Below, piece after piece: positions 37,082 to 45,165 of a stretch of 64,000 nt of DNA. The notes under the pieces are model-generated. The model saw nothing but the letters and a program-made list of their open reading frames with translations. It ran no database searches and had not been told where the DNA came from. The DNA comes from Burkholderia sp. lig30 (GTDB lineage: Bacteria; Pseudomonadota; Gammaproteobacteria; Burkholderiales; Burkholderiaceae), in assembly GCF_000687455.2 (NCBI RefSeq), contig NZ_JGVW01000048.1:1-64000 (forward strand). Reading direction: 5' to 3'. Position 1 is the stretch's first letter, and each line of letters starts with the position of its first letter. The position numbers and the translations under genes are program-made.

Positions 37082-37954
37082 ATGGCCGCCTTCAAACCGC
37101 GCCGGCCGCGCAACGGCAACACCCAGCTGCCGCGGCCGTTCCGCCGTAACAAATCGATCGCACCGGACTCGGCGCCCATCGACAGCCGCCGCGCCGCGCG
37201 CCAGCAGTTCCTGAAGACGCGCGGCATCTACCTGCTGCCGAACGCGTTCACCACTGCCGCGCTGTTCTGCGGTTTCTTCGCGGTCGTGCAGGCGATGAAC
37301 GTGCGCTTCGAGATCGCGGCGATCGCGATTTTCGTCGCGATGGTGCTCGACGGGATGGATGGACGCGTCGCGCGCATGACGCACACGCAAAGCGCGTTCG
37401 GCGAGCAGTTCGACAGCCTGTCCGACATGGTGTCGTTCGGCGTCGCGCCCGCGCTCGTGATGTACGAGTGGGTGCTGAAGGATCTCGGCCGCTGGGGCTG
37501 GCTCGCCGCGTTCGTCTACTGCTCGGGCGCCGCGCTGCGCCTCGCGCGCTTCAACACGAACATCGGCGTCGTCGACAAGCGCTTCTTCCAGGGGCTGCCG
37601 AGCCCGGCGGCGGCCGCGCTGATCGCCGGCTTCGTATGGCTCGCGACCGACAACCGGGTGCCGATGAAGCTCGGCTGGCTGCCGTGGGTCGCGTTCGCGC
37701 TGACCGTCTACGCGGGCGTGACGATGGTGTCGAACGCGCCGTTCTACAGCGGCAAGGCGCTCGACGTGCGCCATCGGATGCCGTTCGCAGCGACCCTGCT
37801 GGTGGTGGTCGCGTTCGTGCTGGTGTCGTCCGATCCGCCGCTGATGCTGTTCTGCCTGTTCGTGCTGTACGGCCTGTCCGGCTACGCGTTCTGGGCCTAT
37901 ATGGCGGTGCGCGGGCGGGCGAACCCGGCCCGCTCGTCGCAACGCGAGCACTGA
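37082..37954 (+). CDS. pssA: CDP-diacylglycerol-serine O-phosphatidyltransferase
   Basis: Integral membrane enzyme making phosphatidylserine from CDP-diacylglycerol and serine. The 290-residue protein has a basic N-terminal stretch (FKPRRPRNGNTQLPRPFRRN) and about seven spans. The CDP-alcohol phosphotransferase motif D-x2-DG-x2-AR-x8-G-x3-D-x3-D is present as LDGMDGRVARM continuing to GEQFDSLSDM (about residues 94-120). It lies directly after psd and before a terminator. Confidence 0.96.
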   Translation: MAAFKPRRPRNGNTQLPRPFRRNKSIAPDSAPIDSRRAARQQFLKTRGIYLLPNAFTTAALFCGFFAVVQAMNVRFEIAAIAIFVAMVLDGMDGRVARMTHTQSAFGEQFDSLSDMVSFGVAPALVMYEWVLKDLGRWGWLAAFVYCSGAALRLARFNTNIGVVDKRFFQGLPSPAAAALIAGFVWLATDNRVPMKLGWLPWVAFALTVYAGVTMVSNAPFYSGKALDVRHRMPFAATLLVVVAFVLVSSDPPLMLFCLFVLYGLSGYAFWAYMAVRGRANPARSSQREH

Positions 37955-37974
37955 CCGGCGCCCCGCGCGCAACG

Positions 37975-38001
37975 AAACGGCGGCCCGATGGCCGCCGTTT
38001 T
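37975..38001 (+). terminator. Rho-independent terminator after pssA
   Basis: AAACGGCGGCC and GGCCGCCGTTT form an 11-base stem with a CGAT loop, followed by TTTTC. It ends the psd-pssA transcript. Confidence 0.88.
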
Positions 38002-38075
38002 CATATGGCCCTTTTCGTCGGCCTCGGGATCGCCGCCGATTGCACGCGCTGCGGAATGCCGCTATAGTCTTCGGC

Positions 38076-38156
38076 ATGACCGCATTTTCCCGCCTCTCCC
38101 TTCTTCTAGCCGGTGCGCCGCTACGCGCGCTAGCGCTAGCGCGCCTGCCGCGCTGA
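38076..38156 (+). CDS. leuL: Leucine-rich leader peptide of leuA (attenuation)
   Basis: A 26-residue ORF too short for routine gene calling, ending about 100 bases before leuA. Eight of its residues are Leu (positions 7, 9, 10, 11, 16, 19, 21, 24). Four are encoded by CTA and two by CTT, codons that high-GC Burkholderia genes rarely use; leuA itself uses almost only CTG and CTC. Clustered rare Leu codons ahead of the first committed leucine gene are the classical signature of ribosome-mediated attenuation: scarce leucyl-tRNA stalls the ribosome and prevents termination. Upstream, TATAGT at about 38062 could be the -10 element. A hairpin lies downstream. Confidence 0.85.
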   Translation: MTAFSRLSLLLAGAPLRALALARLPR

Positions 38157-38197
38157 CCGTCTTCGCCCCCCGTCAAGCCTCGTCTGTTGTTGAGCGT

Positions 38198-38235
38198 CGC
38201 CAGCGGTGGCGCGAACTCATCTCGTTTGATTTCCG
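38198..38235 (+). promoter_or_regulatory. Candidate attenuator hairpin between leader peptide and leuA
   Basis: CGCCA-GCGG-TGGCG (38198-38211), extendable through GAG/CTC flanks, is followed by the T-rich ATCTCGTTTGATTT. It could be the terminator arm of the leuA attenuator. An alternative pairing partner is the self-complementary GCGCTAGCGCTAGCGC inside the leader ORF (38127-38142). Confidence 0.5.
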
Positions 38236-38258
38236 AACAAAGAGCCCTGGAGCCCCCC

Positions 38259-39803
38259 ATGACAGACAAGCTGATCATTTTTGATACGACGTTGCGTGAC
38301 GGCGAGCAGTCGCCCGGCGCGTCGATGACGAAGGAAGAGAAAATCCGCATCGCGAAGCAGCTCGAGCGGATGAAGGTCGACGTGATCGAGGCCGGCTTCG
38401 CCGCCAGCTCGAACGGCGATTTCGACGCGATCCACACGATCGCCGGTCTCGTGAAGGACAGCACGATCTGCTCGCTGGCCCGCGCGAACGACAAGGACAT
38501 CCAGCGTGCCGCCGATGCGCTCAAGCCGGCGAACAGCTTCCGGATCCACACGTTCATCGCGACGTCGCCGCTGCACATGGAGAAGAAGCTCCGGATGACG
38601 CCGGAACAGGTCTATGAGCAGGCGCGGCTCGCGGTGCGGTTTGCGCGCCGGTTCACCGACAACATCGAGTTTTCGCCGGAAGACGGCAGCCGCTCGGACA
38701 TGGATTTCCTCTGCCGCGTGCTGGAAGCCGTGATCGACGAGGGCGCGACGACCATCAACGTCGCCGACACGGTCGGCTACGGCGTGCCGGAACTGTACGG
38801 CAACCTCGTGAAGACGTTGCGCGAGCGCATTCCGAATTCGGACAAGGCGATCTTCTCGGTGCACTGCCACAACGACCTCGGCATGGCGGTCGCGAACTCG
38901 CTCGCCGGCGTGAAGATCGGCGGCGCGCGTCAGGTCGAATGCACGATCAACGGCCTCGGCGAGCGCGCGGGCAACACGGCGCTCGAAGAGATCGTGATGG
39001 CGGTGAGGACCCGCAAGGACTACTTCGGCCTCGATGTCGGCATCGACACCACGCAGATCGTGCCGGCGTCGAAACTCGTGTCGCAGATCACCGGTTTCGT
39101 CGTGCAGCCGAACAAGGCGGTGGTTGGCGCGAACGCGTTCGCGCACGCGTCGGGCATCCACCAGGACGGCGTGCTGAAGGCGCGCGATACCTACGAGATC
39201 ATGCGCGCGGAAGACGTGGGCTGGAGCGCGAACAAGATCGTGCTCGGCAAGCTGTCGGGCCGCAACGCGTTCAAGCAGCGCCTGCAGGAACTGGGCGTGT
39301 CGCTCGACAGCGAAGCCGAGATCAACGCCGCGTTCATGCGCTTCAAGGATCTCGCCGATCGCAAGGCCGAGATCTTCGACGAAGACATCATCGCGATCGT
39401 CTCCGAGGAATCCGCGCTCGCGCAGGAGCAGGAGCATTACAAGTTCGTGTCGCTGTCGCAGCATTCGGAGACGGGCGAGCAGCCGCATGCGAAGGTCGTG
39501 TTCTCGGTCGGCGGCCGGGAAGCGACCGGCGAGGCGCGCGGCAACGGCCCCGTCGACGCGACGTTCAACGCGATCGAAAGCGAGGTCGGCAGCGGTTCCG
39601 AGCTGCTGCTGTATTCGGTCAACGCGATCACGACCGGCACGCAGGCGCAGGGCGAAGTGACCGTCCGCCTGTCGAAGAGCGGCCGGATCGTCAACGGCGT
39701 CGGCACCGATCCGGACATAGTCGCGGCATCCGCGAAGGCGTACATCTCGGCGCTGAACAAGCTGGCTTCGAACGCAGACAAGCTCAACCCGCAGCGTTCG
39801 TAA
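38259..39803 (+). CDS. leuA: 2-isopropylmalate synthase
   Basis: Condenses acetyl-CoA with 2-ketoisovalerate, the first committed and leucine-inhibited step of leucine synthesis. The 514-residue protein has the HMGL-like TIM barrel with [16 protein letters not shown] near residue 8, the metal-binding [13 protein letters not shown] near 205, and [14 protein letters not shown] near 235; the C-terminal third is the allosteric leucine-binding domain with [19 protein letters not shown]. The start ATG at 38259 follows GGAGCCCCCC. It is controlled by the leader at 38076-38156 and ends at a perfect terminator. Confidence 0.97.
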   Translation: MTDKLIIFDTTLRDGEQSPGASMTKEEKIRIAKQLERMKVDVIEAGFAASSNGDFDAIHTIAGLVKDSTICSLARANDKDIQRAADALKPANSFRIHTFIATSPLHMEKKLRMTPEQVYEQARLAVRFARRFTDNIEFSPEDGSRSDMDFLCRVLEAVIDEGATTINVADTVGYGVPELYGNLVKTLRERIPNSDKAIFSVHCHNDLGMAVANSLAGVKIGGARQVECTINGLGERAGNTALEEIVMAVRTRKDYFGLDVGIDTTQIVPASKLVSQITGFVVQPNKAVVGANAFAHASGIHQDGVLKARDTYEIMRAEDVGWSANKIVLGKLSGRNAFKQRLQELGVSLDSEAEINAAFMRFKDLADRKAEIFDEDIIAIVSEESALAQEQEHYKFVSLSQHSETGEQPHAKVVFSVGGREATGEARGNGPVDATFNAIESEVGSGSELLLYSVNAITTGTQAQGEVTVRLSKSGRIVNGVGTDPDIVAASAKAYISALNKLASNADKLNPQRS

Positions 39804-39874
39804 GCGGTGCGCGCGTCCCGTCTCGCACGGCTTTCGGCCGGCGCGGGACGGCGATGCCGGCCCGCCCCCCTGAC

Positions 39875-39910
39875 AACCCGATCGGCGTACGCCGATCGGG
39901 TTGTTTCTTT
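39875..39910 (+). terminator. Rho-independent terminator after leuA
   Basis: Perfect palindrome AACCCGATCGGCGTA / TACGCCGATCGGGTT (39875-39902) followed by GTTTCTTT. It lies between convergent leuA and the SulP gene; the minus-strand flank is less T-rich. Confidence 0.88.
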
Positions 39911-39919
39911 ATGGCCGGC

Positions 39920-41482
39920 TCATTCCGCCGTCGGCGCGCGGAACGGCCAGCGCCGCGCGGCCGGCCGTGGCGGTGTGCACGGCGGGCGGTATTCCGCCGC
40001 GATGCCGCGCCGTGGCGCGTCGGCGACGAACGCGTCGATCAGTTCGCGCACGTCATGGTCGATGAAGTCGGCGCGGGTGGCGTCGATGATGACGGCGGCG
40101 CGATCCGGAATGTGGCGCAGATGGTGCTTGACCTGCACCTTGCCGATGAACGAGATGTCCTTGCGGAACGACAGCAGGTAATGGTCGTCGTGCTGCGCGA
40201 GCGTGACCGGGCTGCGCAGGTTCGCTAGCGCGACGGCGAACACGCTGCACGCGAGCCCGAGCGCGATGCCGAACAGCAGGTCGACCGCGAGCACGCCGCC
40301 GATCGTCGCGGCGAACGGCACGAGCGCGCCGGTCCCTTGCCGTGCGACTGACCGGAACAGCGCCGGCGTCGCGAGCTTGTAGCCGGTGTGGATCAGGATC
40401 GCGGCGAGGCTCGCGAGCGGGATCAGGTTGATCAGCCCGGTGAGCGCGAACACGCTGACGAGCAGCAGCGCCCCGTGCACGACGGCGGACAGCCGGCTTT
40501 GCGCGCCCGCATTGACGTTGACCGAGCTGCGCACGATGACCGACGTGATCGGCAGCCCGCCGACCGCGCCTGCGACGAGATTGCCGACGCCCTGCGCCTT
40601 CAGTTCCCGGTCCGGCTGGGTGGGGCGGCGCTGCGGGTCGATTTGCTCGACCGCTTCGAGGCTCAGCAGCGTTTCGAGGCTGGCGACGACGGCGAGCGTG
40701 AGCGCGACGCGCCACACGTCGGGATTGAGCAGCTGGGTGAAGTTCGGGCCCCATTCGGCATGCGTGAGCGCTGCGACGAATGCCGGGACAGACGCGAGTT
40801 CCGGCAGGGCGACCCGGTGCGCGGCGCCCGGCGCGAACGCGGGCGCGAGCGCGTCGAGCACAAGCGTCGCGCCGATGCCGAGCGCGACGACTGCGAGCGG
40901 TGCCGGCACCGCGCGCACCAGCGCGAAGCGGCGCATCGGGCGCGTGTCCCAGACGGCGAGCAGCGCGAGCGATGCAATGGCGATCGCGGATGCGGCCCGG
41001 ACGGCGGGCGAGGCCGCCAGCGCGGCGAGCGGTTGCGACGCGGTGCTGCCGATGCCGAGCGCGAACGGAACCTGCTTGACGATCAGGAGGAGCCCGATCG
41101 CGGCCAGCATGCCCTTGATCACGGGCGACGGCACGTAGGCCGCGAGCTGACCGGCGCGCAGCATGCCGAAGCCGAACTGCAGCACGCCGGACAGCAGCAC
41201 CGCGAGCAGAAACGCGGAGAAGCTGCCGAGCTGAGCGATGCCTTCGACGACGATGACGACGAGCCCGGCGGCCGGCCCGCTGACGGACAGCGGCGAGCCG
41301 CTCAGCAGCGCGACGACGATGCCGCCGACGATGCCGGAGACGAGGCCGGAGACGAGGCCGGCGAACGGCTCGACGCCGGATGCGTTGGCGATGCCGAGAC
41401 AGAGCGGCAGCGCGACGAGAAAGACGACGGTGCCGGCGATCGCGTCGCGCGGCAGCGAGGAAAGGCGGGTGCTGAGGTTCAT
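39920..41482 (-). CDS. SulP family inorganic anion transporter with STAS domain
   Basis: A 520-residue inner-membrane carrier of the SulP/SLC26 family. Ten or more spans are visible; the N-terminal block ends with LSGSPLSVSGPAAGL, the substrate-site signature, and GVGNLVAGAVGGLPITSVIVRSSV near residue 300 is also typical. The last 90 residues form a STAS domain (AVIIDATRADFIDHDVRELID). Members move sulfate, bicarbonate, chloride or dicarboxylates. The gene lies 40 bases after a beta-carbonic anhydrase on the same strand, which favours bicarbonate as the substrate. Transport specificity cannot be read directly from the sequence. Confidence 0.92.
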   Translation of the reverse strand: MNLSTRLSSLPRDAIAGTVVFLVALPLCLGIANASGVEPFAGLVSGLVSGIVGGIVVALLSGSPLSVSGPAAGLVVIVVEGIAQLGSFSAFLLAVLLSGVLQFGFGMLRAGQLAAYVPSPVIKGMLAAIGLLLIVKQVPFALGIGSTASQPLAALAASPAVRAASAIAIASLALLAVWDTRPMRRFALVRAVPAPLAVVALGIGATLVLDALAPAFAPGAAHRVALPELASVPAFVAALTHAEWGPNFTQLLNPDVWRVALTLAVVASLETLLSLEAVEQIDPQRRPTQPDRELKAQGVGNLVAGAVGGLPITSVIVRSSVNVNAGAQSRLSAVVHGALLLVSVFALTGLINLIPLASLAAILIHTGYKLATPALFRSVARQGTGALVPFAATIGGVLAVDLLFGIALGLACSVFAVALANLRSPVTLAQHDDHYLLSFRKDISFIGKVQVKHHLRHIPDRAAVIIDATRADFIDHDVRELIDAFVADAPRRGIAAEYRPPCTPPRPAARRWPFRAPTAE

Positions 41483-41522
41483 GTCGTGAGGTTCCGGGCG
41501 GATGAGGGAAGGCGGGCGACGA

Positions 41523-42173
41523 TCAGCCGCATGCCGGCGTGGTGGCCGGCGTGGTGGCCGGCGCGGGCCGGGCGTCGGCTTGCGCGGCGGGATAGCCTGA
41601 CGCCAGCTCGTTGAGGCGGCCGTCGGCGAGCGAGAAGATCCAGCCGTGCACGAGCGGCGGGCGCTCGCGGTCCCGCACGATCGGCGACGCGCGCAGCAGC
41701 CGGACCTGCTCGAGCACGTTGAGCTCGGCGAGGCGGTCGGCGGCGGCGTCGGCCGGCAGGCCGTCGAGCGCGTCGCGGTGCCGCCGCGCGAGCGCGCACA
41801 GCGGCGCGATGCGGCGGGTGACGTGCGGCAGGCCGGGCGACGGCGGCAGCAGCGACGCGCGCACGCCGCCGCAGCCGTAGTGTCCGCAGACGATCACGTG
41901 ATCGACTTCCAGCACGCGCACCGCGTATTCGAGCACGCTCGCGCAGTTGTCGTCGTCCGGGTGGAACAGGTTCGCGATGTTGCGATGGACGAACAGTTCG
42001 CCTGGCGGGCTGTGCGTGATGGTTTCGGCCGGCACGCGGCTGTCCGCGCAGCCGATCCACAGCACGCGGGGATTCTGCCCGCGCGACAAGCCGGCGAAGA
42101 AGCCGGGCGCGCGCTCGCGCGTCTCGCGGGCCCAGGCGATGTTGGCGACCAGCATGCTCTTCGGGCGATTCAT
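41523..42173 (-). CDS. Beta-class carbonic anhydrase
   Basis: Zinc enzyme interconverting CO2 and bicarbonate. The 216-residue protein has both zinc-ligand motifs: GCADSRVPAETI (Cys and Asp-Arg dyad) near residue 40 and VIVCGHYGCGGV (His and Cys) near residue 95, as well as HRNIANLF. The start at 42173 gives MNRPKSMLVANIAWARE with AAAAAGGAG upstream; the frame extends 15 codons further without a ribosome site. The C-terminus ends in a repeated ATTPATTPACG from duplicated GTGGTGGCCGGC units. It pairs with the SulP transporter 40 bases downstream. Confidence 0.95.
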   Translation of the reverse strand: MNRPKSMLVANIAWARETRERAPGFFAGLSRGQNPRVLWIGCADSRVPAETITHSPPGELFVHRNIANLFHPDDDNCASVLEYAVRVLEVDHVIVCGHYGCGGVRASLLPPSPGLPHVTRRIAPLCALARRHRDALDGLPADAAADRLAELNVLEQVRLLRASPIVRDRERPPLVHGWIFSLADGRLNELASGYPAAQADARPAPATTPATTPACG

Positions 42174-42486
42174 GAGGACTCCTTTTTGACGTGTCCGGAC
42201 AATGATGCGGCGAAGCAAGCGGAAATCTTATCTTGCGAAATTGAAAGGTTTGGGTTTCGGGTGATATTAGGGGGTCGCCCTAGCGCGAAACACGAGTTGA
42301 AATATTTTGTTTCAAATTAAATCGAGGCGGTACGTCAATTGCACCAGGCTGGCGCGCCCGACGCGCGGGGTCGAATGGCGGAATCCCCGGGAGGGCTTGT
42401 CCTGCGGCGTGTCCGGGCGGATCGCCGATTATTGTTTATTCGTGCGGAAATGATTTCCTGCGGGCAGCGGCAAGGCGCGGGGGCGG
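42174..42486. other. A/T-richer intergenic region upstream of the carbonic anhydrase
   Basis: No gene recognised. The part nearest the carbonic anhydrase (42225-42325) is distinctly A/T-rich and should contain its promoter on the minus strand, but no clear -35/-10 pair stood out. The remainder separates it from the lipoprotein terminator. Confidence 0.5.
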
Positions 42487-42525
42487 AAAAACTTCGCCAT
42501 TCACGCGCGCGGGGCGTGAATGGCG
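42487..42525 (-). terminator. Rho-independent terminator after the lipoprotein gene
   Basis: A 12-base perfect stem (CGCCATTCACGC at 42495-42506 with GCGTGAATGGCG at 42514-42525) followed on the minus strand by GAAGTTTTT. It terminates the 42559-43059 gene. Confidence 0.85.
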
Positions 42526-42558
42526 ACAATAAAAAATCGGGCGGATTGCGCCAAATGT

Positions 42559-43059
42559 TTAAAAAAGGGTGCGGCGATCGGGGTCGTGCAGCGGGTCGGG
42601 GCTCTTCTGCATCATTCGCAAGATGCCCTGGCCGTCGAAATAGAAGCTGTACATCATGTACCAGACGTTGTCCTCGAGGTAGCGGTACGTCCACACTTCG
42701 CGCTTCATCAGCGGGAAATACCCGGTCTCGACCGGGCGGCCGAAATTGACGAGGACGTCGGTCCGGGTCCATGTGCCGATTTCCGCGCGATAGAACTCGC
42801 TCGGCTGCAACACCTGACGCACGTTGACGATCTTGCCGGCCGCGTCGACGTCGGCCGCGGTGGTGACCTCGCCCATCGGCTGGGTCGGCCACATCAGGCG
42901 CTTGCCGCCGCCGGGCAGGTCGTAGATTTCGCGCGGCGGCCCCATGCGCGCGACGATCGCCGACTGATCCTGGCCAGCCTGAAATTGCTGCCACGGCTGC
43001 GCGCAGCCGGCGACGAGCGTCGCGGCGCAGGCGAGCAGCAGCGGAAGACGAATACGCAT
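42559..43059 (-). CDS. Outer-membrane lipoprotein, SmpA/BamE-like repeats
   Basis: A 166-residue lipoprotein with signal peptide and lipobox LVAGCAQ (lipidated Cys about residue 18). It has two similar segments, SAIVARMGPPREIYDLPGGG and DVLVNFGRPVETGYFPLMK, each resembling the 'G-x-P' unit of the SmpA/OmlA/BamE fold, followed by aromatic strands (VWTYRYLEDNVWYMMYSFYF). The start is placed at 43059 because GGAGAA lies six bases upstream; the ATG at 43071 is less likely. It is probably an outer-membrane accessory protein, but not BamE itself. A strong terminator follows. Confidence 0.85.
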   Translation of the reverse strand: MRIRLPLLLACAATLVAGCAQPWQQFQAGQDQSAIVARMGPPREIYDLPGGGKRLMWPTQPMGEVTTAADVDAAGKIVNVRQVLQPSEFYRAEIGTWTRTDVLVNFGRPVETGYFPLMKREVWTYRYLEDNVWYMMYSFYFDGQGILRMMQKSPDPLHDPDRRTLF

Positions 43060-43237
43060 GTGCTTCTCCATGACACGGGATAACGACGTTTTATCACGGA
43101 CGGCGCCGGCTCGTGCGCGCGGCGCGCAAAATGGTGCGCGATCGCCTCGCCCGGCCGCCGCCGGGGGGCGCTTGCCCGTGCGGGGCGTCGCGGCCTATGA
43201 TCCGCGCTTCTCATGCAGATACGAGGCGGGAAAGCAG

Positions 43238-44500
43238 ATGCAGGCATGGAAGCGTTGCGTGCTCGCGGCGAGCGCAGGATGGATGCTGGCGGCGACGGCC
43301 GCGTTCGCGGGCGGCGAGCCGGTCAGGATCGCGCTGATCGAGGGGATGTCCGGCCCGTTCGCGAATGCCGGGGCGGCGGTCGAACGCAATCTCCGCTTCG
43401 GCGTCGAGCGGGTCAACGCCGACGGCGGCGTGAAACTGCGTGACGGCGCGCATCCGCTCGAGCTCGTCGTGCTCGACAGCAAAGGCAGCCCCGAGGAGGC
43501 GCTCGTGCAGCTGCGCGCTGCGTCGGACCGGCACATCGGCTTCGTCGCGCAGGGCAACGGCTCGGCCGTCGCAGCCGCCCTCGTCGCGGCGCTGGACAAG
43601 CTGAACGCGCGCAGCCCGGATAACCGGATGCTGTTTCTCAACTATTCGGCCGACGACCCGGCGCTGACGGGCGCGCGCTGCAGCTTCTGGCATTTCCGCT
43701 TCGACGCGCACGCGGGCATGCGGATGGCCGCGCTCGCCGACGTGATGGCGCGCGACCGCGCGCTGCACAAGGTCTACCTGCTGAACCAGGACTACAGCTT
43801 CGGCCGCGACGTCAGCACGCTGGCTCGCGACGCGCTCGCCGTGCGGCGCCCGGACGTGGCGGTGGTCGGCGACGAGTTCCACCCGATCGGGCGGATCAAG
43901 GATTTCTCGCCTTACGTCGCGAAGATCCGCGCGAGCGGCGCCGACGCGGTCGTGACCGGCAACTGGGGCAACGACCTGACGCTGCTCGTCAAGGCGGCGC
44001 GCGAGCAGGGGCTCGACGCGAAGTTCTACACGTTCTACGGCAACAGCCTCGGTGCGCCGGCGGCGCTCGGCGACGCGGGCGTCGGGCGTGTCGTCGCGGT
44101 CGCCGACTGGCACCCGAACGCTGGCGGCACGAAATCGGACGCGTTCTACCGCGCGTTCCGGGCGCGCTTCCCGGCCGCGCAGGACGACTATCCGGTGCGG
44201 CGGATGAGCCTGATGATCGAGATGCTGGCGGCGGCGATGGCGCGCGCGGGCTCGGCCGACCCGGCCGCCGTCGCGCGCGCGCTCGAAGGGCTGTCCTTCG
44301 ACGACGGCTTCCATTCGTCGCGGATGCGCGCGCAGGACCACCAGTTGATCCAGCCCCTTTACGTGATGGAAATGGACAAGGCCGGGGCGTCCGGCGTGCG
44401 CTTCGACAACGAAGGGTCCGGCTACGGCTTCCGCACGGTGCTGGCGGTCCCGCCGCAGCGGACCGAGCTGCCGTCGGCCTGCTCGATGACGCGCCCGTGA
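43238..44500 (+). CDS. Periplasmic ligand-binding protein (branched-chain amino acid type)
   Basis: A 420-residue solute-binding protein of the type I periplasmic fold (LivJ-like). An N-terminal signal peptide (VLAASAGWMLAATAAFA) precedes VRIALIEGMSGPFANAGAAV and NLRFGVERVNADGG, the usual ligand-domain start. YLLNQDYSFGRDVS and GADAVVTGNWGNDL are further family blocks. The start ATG at 43238 follows GAGGCGGGAAAG. No permease or ATPase genes adjoin it, so it is an orphan binding protein whose partner must be elsewhere. Ligand unknown; a small amide, amino acid or aromatic acid is typical. Confidence 0.88.
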   Translation: MQAWKRCVLAASAGWMLAATAAFAGGEPVRIALIEGMSGPFANAGAAVERNLRFGVERVNADGGVKLRDGAHPLELVVLDSKGSPEEALVQLRAASDRHIGFVAQGNGSAVAAALVAALDKLNARSPDNRMLFLNYSADDPALTGARCSFWHFRFDAHAGMRMAALADVMARDRALHKVYLLNQDYSFGRDVSTLARDALAVRRPDVAVVGDEFHPIGRIKDFSPYVAKIRASGADAVVTGNWGNDLTLLVKAAREQGLDAKFYTFYGNSLGAPAALGDAGVGRVVAVADWHPNAGGTKSDAFYRAFRARFPAAQDDYPVRRMSLMIEMLAAAMARAGSADPAAVARALEGLSFDDGFHSSRMRAQDHQLIQPLYVMEMDKAGASGVRFDNEGSGYGFRTVLAVPPQRTELPSACSMTRP

Positions 44501-44528
44501 CGGGGCGTCCCGGCGTGTCGCGGACCTG

Positions 44529-44537
44529 TGCTACAAT
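44529..44537 (+). promoter_or_regulatory. Extended -10 promoter of rpsO
   Basis: TGCTACAAT: a TG motif one base ahead of TACAAT, a strong extended -10, about 60 bases before the rpsO start. Confidence 0.6.
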
Positions 44538-44605
44538 CCTGCCCGGTTGTTACCACGGCACGGCCATTCTTCCGTGTCCGCCTGTTCAGTTAGAAAGGAA
44601 ATCAA

Positions 44606-44875
44606 ATGTCTGTTGCTGATATCAAGAAGTCGGAAGTCGTCGCTCAGTTCGCCCGTGGCGCAAACGACACGGGTTCGCCCGAAGTGCAGGTCGCGCTGCT
44701 GACCGCACGCATCGTCGAACTGACGGGTCACTTCAAGAGCCACGCGAAGGATCACCACAGCCGCCGCGGTCTGCTGCGCATGGTGAGCCGCCGCCGCAAG
44801 CTGCTCGACTACCTCAAGGGCAAGGATGCCGACCGTTACCGCGCACTGATCGAGAAGCTGGGTCTGCGTAAGTAA
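44606..44875 (+). CDS. rpsO: 30S ribosomal protein S15
   Basis: Primary 16S rRNA-binding protein of the small subunit. At 89 residues it is full length; the signature [24 protein letters not shown] is followed by [22 protein letters not shown]. The start ATG at 44606 follows AGAAAGGAAATCAA. It is followed by a terminator and then pnp, the conserved rpsO-pnp order seen in many bacteria. Confidence 0.99.
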   Translation: MSVADIKKSEVVAQFARGANDTGSPEVQVALLTARIVELTGHFKSHAKDHHSRRGLLRMVSRRRKLLDYLKGKDADRYRALIEKLGLRK

Positions 44876-44898
44876 TCGGGGCGACTGCCTCCAGCAAG

Positions 44899-44937
44899 AT
44901 GCCTGTGTCAGTGCGCTGATACAGGCATTTTGTTTTT
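44899..44937 (+). terminator. Rho-independent terminator after rpsO
   Basis: A 13-bp stem with one G-U pair, ATGCCTGTGTCAG / CTGATACAGGCAT, with a TGCG loop, followed by TTTTGTTTTT. Partial read-through into pnp is likely, as in E. coli. Confidence 0.9.
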
Positions 44938-45027
44938 GCGCGGTGCGTCGCGTCTCACGCACCGCGGGCGGTCGGGCCGTTTTGCGCCAGCCGCCCGAAC
45001 GGCCGATACCGGGGTCGGGATTTGTGT

Positions 45028-45066
45028 CATTCCAGCGCGCTGCTTGCCGAGCGCCGCGCTGGAATG
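45028..45066 (+). promoter_or_regulatory. Long hairpin in the pnp leader (possible RNase III site)
   Basis: CATTCCAGCGCG at 45028-45039 pairs perfectly with CGCGCTGGAATG at 45055-45066, with a 15-base loop. It is not followed by a T run on the plus strand, so it is not a terminator of pnp transcription. In E. coli the pnp leader folds into an RNase III-cleaved stem used for autoregulation; this hairpin, about 100 bases before the pnp ATG, is in the corresponding position. Confidence 0.55.
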
Positions 45067-45165
45067 GCATAAAAAACACACCTTTCTCCGGGGAGTCCGG
45101 CCGGGACGCCGCCGCACCGACTGTCGGCGCGGCGAACGACACAGATCGAATCCAAAGGAGCAAAC

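Noticed and set aside
41527-41570. Repeated GTGGTGGCCGGC units at the 3' end of the carbonic anhydrase gene as a regulatory repeat
   Set aside because: It lies in coding frame as ATTPATTPACG and is most simply slippage in a C-terminal tail.
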